A stretch of 64,000 nucleotides of DNA. Source: Candidatus Methylomicrobium oryzae. GTDB lineage: Bacteria; Pseudomonadota; Gammaproteobacteria; Methylococcales; Methylomonadaceae. Position numbers and translations under genes: made by a program. The stretch is taken from the NCBI RefSeq assembly GCF_016745425.1, contig NZ_JAERVK010000009.1:62001-126000 (forward strand), read 5' to 3'. A model generated the notes under the pieces. That model searched no databases. It was given only the letters and a program-made list of their open reading frames with translations, and had not been told where the DNA came from. Positions 16,381 to 24,400 of this stretch are shown here, in pieces. The stretch's first letter is position 1, and each line of letters begins with the position of its first letter.

Positions 16381-17109
16381 CTACGAGCTATAGTTTATAT
16401 CAAAATATTTAAGAACTTTATTAAATTCAACTTTATATGAATTCTCAAATTTTCGAGCTAAGCAAATTGCTTGTGGGCTATGATTTATAACAAACTTATA
16501 TTCTTCAGGGTATTTAGGTGTCTGTGAAAAATAAAAATCAAGAAGTGAATTATTAGGCCAATTCTCTAATTTTATAACAATTTCCAATATTATTTCATAG
16601 ACAGTTTTACCGAAATTTATAGCTTCGTTTATGGAAGGAATATAACCTTTATGTATAACTTTATTTCTGAACTTAGATTTTTCATTTGATAAACATGGCG
16701 GGCTCTCTTTTTGTTCAACAGTATAAAGAGAAATGAAAGCTCCTAATTGCCGTTCAGACTGATTTTCCATTAACTTCCACGTTTTCTCTATGATGCTAGG
16801 CTCTATCTTTTTAAGATGCCATACGTATCTAATATAAAATTCCAAGAAGCGCTCGAATGATGCTGTAAAAGAAGATACTGCTTCTCTCGGATAGCCATCC
16901 CGTAATGCGTTCATTCCTATATCAAAAAGCGTTTCAAATTTGGCAGCTTCGAAGATTATTACGAATTCATGTCCTTTATCGCATTTAGCCGGATGAATTC
17001 CATTGTCAGAAATTTGCTTTTGCTCAACCTCAAAGAGATCTCGGAGAGTCACTATTGAAGATTTTCTAGGTTCTGGATGGCATTGAGGGCAAAGATATTG
17101 AATTTTCAT
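16381..17109 (-). CDS. Zinc-ribbon HEPN-like protein
   Basis: Start taken at 17109 (MKIQYLCPQCHPEPR), directly before a zinc-ribbon half. The 242-residue product has two metal-type pairs (CPQC near residue 7 and CDKGH near 44). A helical region follows, containing FRNKVIHKG, which fits the Rx4H motif of HEPN ribonuclease folds. The gene is clearly more AT-rich than its neighbours, suggesting horizontal transfer. HEPN proteins often act as toxins or anti-phage RNases, but many HEPN-like proteins lack catalytic roles. Without a partner gene, function is undetermined. Confidence 0.45.
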   Translation of the reverse strand: MKIQYLCPQCHPEPRKSSIVTLRDLFEVEQKQISDNGIHPAKCDKGHEFVIIFEAAKFETLFDIGMNALRDGYPREAVSSFTASFERFLEFYIRYVWHLKKIEPSIIEKTWKLMENQSERQLGAFISLYTVEQKESPPCLSNEKSKFRNKVIHKGYIPSINEAINFGKTVYEIILEIVIKLENWPNNSLLDFYFSQTPKYPEEYKFVINHSPQAICLARKFENSYKVEFNKVLKYFDINYSS

Positions 17110-17455
17110 AAGCCATAATCTTATTCTTAATAAGCGCGTAGGTTGGGCTGACGATAGGAAGCCCAACAATCAAAGCGGAGATAGCTTGCAGATTCGAATG
17201 TTTTTTCTGGCCCCTTACACGCAAAAATAGTTGGGTTTTTGCGTCATGCTATCCGTCCACAACATTGATGTAAAACCTACGCACGGGCTACTCAAGTAAC
17301 ACCGGCAAAACTACATGCGGGACAATCCCATAAATTCTAATTAAAACAATGGATTAAAATTATTTTTGCAATCGGCAAAACAGATCGGCAAAATCCGGAA
17401 TAAAAAGTATAAATATTTTTTCAATAATAATAGGTTATTAAATTTCAGGATCGGC
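17110..17455. other. Intergenic region between HEPN-like gene and Fic remnant
   Basis: About 345 bases, AT-rich in its right half, with one small inverted repeat (gttgggct near 17140 and agcccaac near 17160). No gene is supported. Confidence 0.4.
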
Positions 17456-18022
17456 ATGCCTATGTCCATTGTATTGCCTTACCGAATAGAGCCTTGCCTG
17501 CTTGAAAACATTACGACCGGCATGACCGATCTGATCGCGAATCTGGCAACGCCATCCGAAAGGCTCGCTAACCGGTTGCATCCGCGTACGGCTGCCAGCC
17601 TTGCCGAACTGGTTCGGATTATGAATGGTTATTACTCGAACCTGATCGAGGGCCATCATACTAAAACTCGGGATATTGAACGAGCCCTAACGGATGACCT
17701 GGAAACAGACGAGTTGCAGCATGCCTTCAGATTGAGGCGCGAGCATGTCCGATTACTGTGGTCGATCGACCAGCTGTACGCGGAAGGGCGTTTGCCGGAG
17801 CCGGCGGCGGCCGAATTCTTGCGCTGGCTGCATAGCCTGTAGGGTACGCTGTGCGTACCATTTTTTTAAAGCAGTGTCGATTTTAAGCCTAAAAAGGTAC
17901 GCACAGCGTACCCTACATGGTTGGCGAGGATGGGCAAAGTCGCGCAGATTATCGCGATGGCCGCCTCGTACCCTCACCCGGTCACCATTCATCCCTTTCC
18001 CGAAGGCAACCTAAATCGTTAA
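17456..18022 (+). pseudogene. Broken Fic-family AMPylation gene
   Basis: The first part (17456-17842) encodes MPMSIVLPYRIEPC... with MNGYYSNLIEGHHTKTRDIE, which is the N-terminal inhibitory-helix region of Fic/DOC proteins. It ends in a stop inside a palindromic repeat (17839-17916). After the repeat, in one frame, comes VAQIIAMAASYPHPVTIHPF then PEGNLNR and a stop at 18020-18022. This is a degraded Fic active-site motif, normally HPFxxGNGR. The stretch normally between the two parts is mostly missing. So the gene lost internal sequence and received the repeat, and it is not functional as read. Fic enzymes transfer AMP to target proteins. Confidence 0.7.
17839..17916. repeat. Palindromic repeat, tagggtacgc family, copy 2 (inside the Fic remnant)
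   Basis: A 78-bp hairpin with arms 17839-17859 and 17896-17916. The loop (atttttttaaagcagtgtc) matches copy 1 at 16300. It supplies the stop codon that truncates the Fic reading frame. Confidence 0.85.
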
Positions 18023-18069
18023 AATTAACCGGTATCGGCAAATTTTTGCTATTTCCAGGGGGAAACTTT

Positions 18070-19104
18070 TTGAAACAGTCTTTTTATGATCTTAGCTTCG
18101 CTGACCTGGAGAGGGTTGTCGGTGAAAATGACTTTAACAGCTCGGTCGCGAGAATTCTTTTCAACTGGCATTACAAGAAAAAAGAAACCACTCTATGCAA
18201 AGGTGATATATCCCGACATTCATTGGCCTTTTTTGAACGAAACTATGACTTTTCTTTGCCTGAAATCGATAAAGTCTATGAGTCTAAAGATCGAACCGTA
18301 AAATTTCTTTTTAAGCTGAAGGACAGTCATAAAGTTGAAACCGTCCTGATTCCGTTCAATAACAAATATTCGATTTGCCTCTCATCGCAGGTCGGCTGTG
18401 CAATGAATTGTTCTTTTTGTTTTACCGGAGAACAAGGGCTGAAGCGGAATTTGGCGACGAGCGAAATTGTGGGGCAGTTCCTACAGGCTTGGCGCTGGTT
18501 GGCAACAAATAGGCCGGGCGAAGAGCGGATATTGAATATCGTCTTTATGGGGCAGGGCGAGCCTTTGCATAATTTCGATGCCGTTAAGAAAGCGTGTGAG
18601 ATTTTTTTATCGCAATACGGATGTTCGATCGGTGTGCAGAAAATCACTGTTTCAACGGCGGGCTATATTCCCGGCCTTAAACGCTGGAGCGAGGAAATTC
18701 CACGCGTGAATCTTGCCTTATCGCTGCATTCGCCATTTGAAGAAAAACGCAATCAGCTGATTCCCATCAATAAAAAATATCCGCTCGATGAGGTATTGAC
18801 CTATATCGACAAGATACCTTTAAACAAGAAGCAATTCATCACCTATGAATACATCCTGATCAAGGATTTTAATGATGATCCGGCCGATGCTGAAAAACTG
18901 GGGAGGCTGTTGGCTGACAGATGCGCTTATATCAACTTGATCCCTTTTAACGCATTCCCGGGATCGCGTTACACCAGTCCGGATATGGATAAGGTTGAAA
19001 AATTCAAAGAAGTTCTGGATGCCTTTAAAATCCCGACTTTAATCAGAGGTACCAAAGGCGATGATGTGTTGGCAGCATGCGGGCAGCTCAACTCTAGTAA
19101 TTGA
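18070..19104 (+). CDS. RlmN-like radical SAM rRNA methyltransferase
   Basis: I chose the TTG at 18070: AGGGGGA lies eight bases upstream, and translation from the ATG at 17917 would run through a repeat. The 344-residue product has the radical-SAM cluster motif CAMNCSFC. It also has GQGEPLHNF and LALSLHSPFEEKRNQLIPIN, and the C-terminal GDDVLAACGQL that holds the second catalytic Cys of RlmN. RlmN methylates C2 of A2503 in 23S rRNA (and A37 of some tRNAs). The sequence is lower in GC than the 5' part of the window and sits among repeats, so this may be a second, acquired paralogue rather than the housekeeping copy. A Cfr-type role cannot be excluded. Confidence 0.75.
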   Translation: MKQSFYDLSFADLERVVGENDFNSSVARILFNWHYKKKETTLCKGDISRHSLAFFERNYDFSLPEIDKVYESKDRTVKFLFKLKDSHKVETVLIPFNNKYSICLSSQVGCAMNCSFCFTGEQGLKRNLATSEIVGQFLQAWRWLATNRPGEERILNIVFMGQGEPLHNFDAVKKACEIFLSQYGCSIGVQKITVSTAGYIPGLKRWSEEIPRVNLALSLHSPFEEKRNQLIPINKKYPLDEVLTYIDKIPLNKKQFITYEYILIKDFNDDPADAEKLGRLLADRCAYINLIPFNAFPGSRYTSPDMDKVEKFKEVLDAFKIPTLIRGTKGDDVLAACGQLNSSN

Positions 19105-19130
19105 ATGGCTTTGAAGTACCGCTGAGCAAG

Positions 19131-19489
19131 GTAGGATGGGTAGAGGCGCCAGCCGAAACCCATCAATTGAAACCCGCAGCCTTATGATCAATGCCGTTAA
19201 GTTAGGAGAAACTCGTCGTTCCGGCAGGAATTGCCGGACGACTGTAGGGACACAGGAGGTACGAGCCCAAGGAAGGGCGAGGTAGATCGCGTCGGGAACA
19301 AGCGATCGACGCCTCCATGGATGGGGAAGGTAGATCACGTCGGGAACAAGCGATCGCGGGCAACGCAAGGAGCAGTTGCCGAATCCGGAAGCCAGGGATG
19401 GCAACGACAGAACACATCCCTGCCGGTATGACGCCTTAACTTAACGGCATTGGCCTTATGATGGGTTTCGCTTCGCTCTACCCATCCTT
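19131..19489. repeat. REP-like hairpin split by a MITE-like insertion
   Basis: Left arm 19131-19163 and right arm about 19460-19489 match the hairpin at 14353-14440. Between them lies the element 19189-19452 with its target duplications. Confidence 0.75.
19189..19452. mobile_element. MITE-like element, copy A
   Basis: 264 bp bounded by inverted termini (CAATGCCGTTAAGTTA at 19189, complement ending 19452). It is flanked by an exact 10-bp direct repeat GCCTTATGAT (19179-19188 and 19453-19462). The interior has palindromes (ttccggcaggaattgccgga; gggcaacgcaaggagcagtt...) but no gene. It has inserted into the loop of a REP-like hairpin. Confidence 0.8.
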
Positions 19490-19542
19490 GTATGATCAAA
19501 TCTAATAAAAAATCTTGCCAAGGAAATCAGGTAAGCTGTAAT

Positions 19543-19740
19543 AGTTCATTGGGAGGCCGTCCCAGCCTGAGGACTGGTTGTTAACCAGAGCCTGTCGTGT
19601 AGATTGGCCCCCGCCCTATTCACCCATACCGTGGAGTATCCGAGGCTTAGAGCCTGCATACACAAGGAAGGTAGGTGCATGCGCAGGGTCGGGAACCAGC
19701 GAACAGTTTACTGTCTTTAACCCACTCCTGCCAAATCACT
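19543..19740 (+). ncRNA. IS110 upstream noncoding end, possible bridge RNA region
   Basis: About 200 noncoding bases precede the IS110 transposase, while almost none follow it. In IS110-group elements the long noncoding end next to the gene encodes a bridge (seek) RNA that pairs with target and donor DNA. A small hairpin (ctggttgttaaccag) is visible near 19576. The exact element ends and the RNA loops cannot be set by eye. Confidence 0.3.
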
Positions 19741-20775
19741 ATGACGCCCCATCCCCTCATAAAAACAGTCCCTGAATCTCAGCCAGCGTTGTTTGCAGGC
19801 ATTGATGTCGGCGCCGAGGAACTCATCTTGGTGATTCGCAAGAACGGCAAGTCTGTTGATCCCCAGAAGTTCGCCAACCCCCCTGCCGATCGCGCCCGCT
19901 TGGTTAAGAAGCTGGTCAAGTTGCCGGGTCTCATTGTCTGCCTGGAAGCCACGGGTATTTATCATTTCGATTTAGCCCTCGCCTTGCATGATGCCGGGGT
20001 GTTACTCAGGGTGATTAATCCCAAAGCCTCGCATAACTTTGCCAAGGTGTTGATGAAAAACAGCAAAACCGATGCGGTTGATGCCGATACCCTGGCCGAA
20101 TATGCGGCACGTATGGACTTTGTTGCCTGGACTCGCCCGACCAATGAGAAGCTGGCTCTGCGTAGCTTCGCTCGCCGCATCAATGCACTCACCGGTCAGA
20201 AAGCGGCCGCCAAAAATCATCTGCATGCGCTTGCCGCCTCCCAAGAAACGCCCAAAGCCGTGCTGAAAGATGCCAAATTGGCGATCACCCAGTTGGAGAA
20301 ACGCATCGACCAGATGACGGCACAAGCCCTGCTCTTGATTGCCAAACATCCCGAACTCAATCGGGTGCTAACCTTGTTAACCGGCATCAAAGGCATTGCC
20401 GAAACCAGCGCCATTGCGCTGATGGGCGAACTGCTCTTGCTGCCGCCTGGGCTGTCCCATCGGGAATGGGTGAAGTTTGCAGGCCTGGATCCCAAAGCCT
20501 TTGATTCCGGCAAAAGCGTCCATAAGAAAACGCGGATGTCAAAGGCCGGTAACCGCCATATCCGTTCAGCCCTGTATATGCCTGCCTTGAGCGCCAAAAC
20601 GCATGATGCGCATGTCAGCGCCTTTTTCCAGCATCTCATCGCGAACGGCAAGAAACCATTACAGGCGGTCTGTGCGGTTATGCGTAAATTGCTCCATGCG
20701 ATCCACGGCATGTTGAAAAACGATACACCTTTTGACAATACGCGTTTTTATGCCATTCCGGTCGCGGCTAATTAG
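19741..20775 (+). CDS. IS110-family transposase (DEDD recombinase)
   Basis: A 344-residue product from the ATG at 19741. The N-terminal RuvC-like DEDD domain shows FAGIDVGAEEL, then VCLEATGIYHFDLA, then KTDAVDADTLAEYAARMD. The C-terminal Transposase_20 domain shows LLTGIKGIAETSAIALMGEL and continues to the end of the gene. Length is normal and the frame is intact, so the element may be active. IS110 enzymes use a bridge RNA for target choice and usually leave no long terminal repeats. The element lies between MITE-like repeats and the NRPS cluster. Confidence 0.88.
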   Translation: MTPHPLIKTVPESQPALFAGIDVGAEELILVIRKNGKSVDPQKFANPPADRARLVKKLVKLPGLIVCLEATGIYHFDLALALHDAGVLLRVINPKASHNFAKVLMKNSKTDAVDADTLAEYAARMDFVAWTRPTNEKLALRSFARRINALTGQKAAAKNHLHALAASQETPKAVLKDAKLAITQLEKRIDQMTAQALLLIAKHPELNRVLTLLTGIKGIAETSAIALMGELLLLPPGLSHREWVKFAGLDPKAFDSGKSVHKKTRMSKAGNRHIRSALYMPALSAKTHDAHVSAFFQHLIANGKKPLQAVCAVMRKLLHAIHGMLKNDTPFDNTRFYAIPVAAN

Positions 20776-21005
20776 GCAAAATCATCGGTTTATTAGTTGA
20801 CTTTTAACAGAGTATCTACGCGCTACATCTTTGGAGTCGTACCTATCCTGCGGCCCTGCATCCCTGAATTCATTCCGAAAATTATCGGTTCTTATTTTCG
20901 CTCCATCATTTCTTATCCTCAAAAATGCCGAAATGTTTCTAAGCTGCTATTAAAGCAACTTTTTGGTGGGGAAATTATTTCCGCAAATCGTCTTCTACAT
21001 ATCTA
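20776..21005. other. Noncoding stretch after the IS110 gene
   Basis: No gene, terminator or recognisable element is seen apart from the presumed short right end of the IS110 element just after 20775. Confidence 0.4.
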
Positions 21006-21334
21006 AGGATCTGGCCGATATTAACTTCCGGTATGGATGGTAGACCTGCCAGGTTTTAAAAACCTGGCAGGTCTTGAACCAACGCCGTTAAGTTAAGGCC
21101 ACCACGTCATTCCGGCAGGGATTGCCGGACGACTGCATGGATGCCACCACTAAAGGGTGGTCTATGGACAGAGGGAGGGCAACCCAGGGAGCAGTTGCCG
21201 AATCCAGAAGCCAAGGATGGCAAGCTCTAAAATACATCCCTGTATTCTGGATCTCGGCAATCCCTGCCGAGATGACGGCTTAGTTTAACGGCATTGGGTC
21301 TTGGGTCGGGAAGTGATTTGGGGCCAAATCCTAA
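21006..21334. repeat. Dispersed palindromic repeat, interrupted copy
   Basis: The left part (21006-21079) and right part (about 21297-21334) together match the intact repeat at 6608-6710. A 217-bp MITE-like element sits between them. Confidence 0.8.
21080..21296. mobile_element. MITE-like element, copy B
   Basis: 217 bp with termini CAACGCCGTTAAGTTAA and the complement of CAATGCCGTTAAACTAA. Flanks are GGTCTTGAAC (21070-21079) and GGTCTTGGGT (21297-21306). The uninterrupted repeat at 6673-6682 reads GGTCTTGGAC, so both flanks derive from a 10-bp duplication with one and two changes. The interior resembles copy A. Confidence 0.8.
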
Positions 21335-21364
21335 GCGCATTTGAATCATTTTGCCTGGCTTCTC

Positions 21365-21383
21365 AGTGCAGGTGGCCTGCACT
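21365..21383. promoter_or_regulatory. Perfect inverted repeat upstream of the first NRPS gene
   Basis: AGTGCAGG, a three-base loop, then CCTGCACT, 60 bases before the NRPS start. It could be an operator or an RNA hairpin in the leader; no T run follows, so it is not a terminator. Confidence 0.35.
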
Positions 21384-21443
21384 TGAAGACGGCGATTCAA
21401 AGACGAAATTTCATACGGCACCGGTTGGAAAGACGGAGGGTAT

Positions 21444-24400
21444 GTGTTAATCGAACGACATTATTTGGAATGTTCCACCGATGATGCGCTATTGCTGGAA
21501 GGAGCAACTTCTCTGGCGGAGGTGTTGCAACGGCGCGCGGCAAGTCATCCTCACCGGATCGCGTACACGTTTTTGGAATACGGAGTCTCGGGCCGGGACT
21601 CGTTGACCTATGGCGAACTGAATACAAAAGCCAGGCAATTGGCGGCAACGTTGCAGCAGAGGGGCATGCAAGGCGAGCGGGCCTTATTGCTCTATCCGTC
21701 CGGCCTGGATTATATCGTAGCCTTTTTTGCCTGTCTTTACGCCGGGGCGATCGCCGTTCCCGCCTATCCGCCCGGCAATAACCGGCATATGCCCAGGTTA
21801 CAGGCCATCTTGGATGATAGCAAAGCGAAAATCATTCTGACCGTCCGGCAAGTTGCCGACAATATTCGCTGCTTCCCCGACGCAACGGGGTATCTGTTAG
21901 GCAAACACTGGCTACAAACGGATGCCCTTGAACCCATTGATGGCGCGAGTTCATGGCAACCCCCTAAATTGCAAGCCAGGGATTTAGCTTTTCTGCAATA
22001 CACCTCCGGCTCTACCGGTGACGCCAAGGGCGTGATGATCAGCCACGGCAACTTGATGGCAAACCAGCAGTTGATCAAGTGCCGGTTTGGCCATGACGAA
22101 CGCTCGACCGTAGTCGGTTGGCTGCCGCTTTATCACGACATGGGCCTGATCGGTAATGTGATGCAGCCCTTGTATTGCGGAGCGAGTGCGATTTTGATGG
22201 CGCCGATGGCGTTTTTGGAAAAACCGCTGCGCTGGCTGCAAGCCATCAGCGATTACCGTGCACATACCAGTGGCGGTCCTAATTTTGCTTACGATTTGTG
22301 CGTCCGGAAAATCGGCCGCGATGAATTGGCCGGGATCGATCTCAGCAGTTGGCAACTGGCCTTCAACGGCGCCGAACCCATCAATTCGCTGACTTTGCAG
22401 CGATTCGGCGAAGCATTCATGGAATGCGGGTTCCAACGGCGTTCGTTCTATCCCTGTTATGGGCTGGCCGAAGCAACGTTATTGGCGACTGGCGGCGCTA
22501 AACAATCCTTTCCAAGAATTGCCGCGTTCGATAAAACCGCCTTGGAGCAGCGCAGAGTCCATCCGAGCGGTGACAATCCATTCAATGCCAGAAGCCTTAT
22601 AGGTTGCGGCGCGATCGATATCGATGGCGGGCAAGACTTGCGTATTGTCGATCCTGATAGCGCTGCGTGTTGTGCGGAGGGCCGAATCGGAGAGATTTGG
22701 CTGAGCGGTCCCAGCATCGCCCAGGGCTATTGGCAGAATCCCGAAATGAGCGGCAAAGCTTTCGTCAAAGATGCCGAAGGCCAACCCTGGCTGCGCACCG
22801 GCGATTTGGGATTTATCGACGGTGGAGAATTGTTCGTTTCCGGGCGCTTGAAAGACTTGATCATTATTCGCGGCCGCAATTATTACCCGCACGATCTCGA
22901 GCATGCCGTCGAAGCGGCAACCGATGCGCTGAATCCTGCATCGACAGTGGCGTTTTCGGTTGATGAAGGCGGCGGCGAAAAGTTGATCGTGTTGGCCGAA
23001 TTAAAACGTAATCGGGTTAGACAAGGCGATTACCGTAGCGAATTCTCGGCGATTCGTGCCCGATTGACCGAAGAATGCGGTATCCAAGCCGACCGTATCC
23101 TGTTCCTCAAACCCGGCGCCGTTTTAAAAACCAGCAGCGGAAAGCTTCGCCGGAATGCCTGCCGGGCGCTTTTTATCCAACAGGGTTTTGAATTGATCGC
23201 CAGCGACAACCTGCAAGCGGCGGGCGAGCCACGGCCTTTAGCGAATGTCGATGCGGGCGCCGCCGAACGCCGCTTATTGCGCCAGGCTTTGCTGGCGATG
23301 GATAGCGTCAATGCCGCCGATTTATTGGCGGAACATCTTGTGCTGAAAGCCTCGGCATTATCAGGCTTGCCTGCCGGCGCTGCCGAATCACACCATACGC
23401 TATCGCAACTGGGCGTGGATTCGTTGAAAGCCGTGGAAATGAAATATTTCATCGACGCGTTGCTGGATGTCGATATGCCGGTCTCCGGCTTACTCGGCGG
23501 CTCGACCTTATCCGATTGCGCCGCAACGGCGCTGAGTCTGGCCAAGCATACCGCCAACGCACCCGTTCCCCTTGCCGATACCGGTATAGGGAAGGCTTTG
23601 GATTTCGCTGTGTCATACAACCAACAGGCGTTGTGGACACGCGCGCAATTAGGGCAGGGCAAAGCTTTGCACATGCCGGTTGCATTGCAAATCAGGGGCG
23701 AATTGAACTGGGATGTGCTAGGCCGTGCGCTGATTGAGTTACGTCGGCGTCATGCGCAACTGCGTGTCGGGTTTAAACTGGGCGCCGACCGGCATCCGGT
23801 TTGCCTGCCTCTTGACCCACCGGAGCCGCGGCTGGAACGGGTTGATTGTTGCGACCGCTCGCAGCAAATGAAGACGCTGCAGATTTTCGTCAACCAGCCG
23901 TTTGACCTGGAACACGGACCGCTGCTGAGATGCGGCGTATTCCGTTGTACCGGTGCCGATCCTGTTCTGGCGTTTTGTGCGCATCATTTGATCGTCGATT
24001 TTCGTTCGCTGCAAGTATTGCTGGCCGAGTTGCAAACACTCTATATCGCTCAATGTACCGGTCAAGCGCCTCAACTGCCATCCTCCGCTTCAATCTACTC
24101 GGATTATGTCGCATGGCAGCAACATTATCTGGAAAGCGCTGCTGCCGAACAAGACCTGAGCTATTGGCGCCGGCAATTGGCCGGCGAGATACCCAGGTTG
24201 GAACTGCCGGGCGAACGTCCATCCGCGGGGGCATCGTCAGACCGGAGCGCCGCGGAAACGTTGCTCATCTCGCCGGAAACGTTGGATAAGCTCAAACGCT
24301 TAACCGTCGCCCATCACACCACGCTGTACACGTTGTTATTAACCATCTTCAAGACCCTGCTGTACCGCTACAGCGGTCAAACCGACCTGATCGTCGGCAG

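Noticed and set aside
20797-21006. 69-codon open frame after the IS110 gene
   Set aside because: Probably chance; it ends inside a dispersed repeat and resembles nothing I know.
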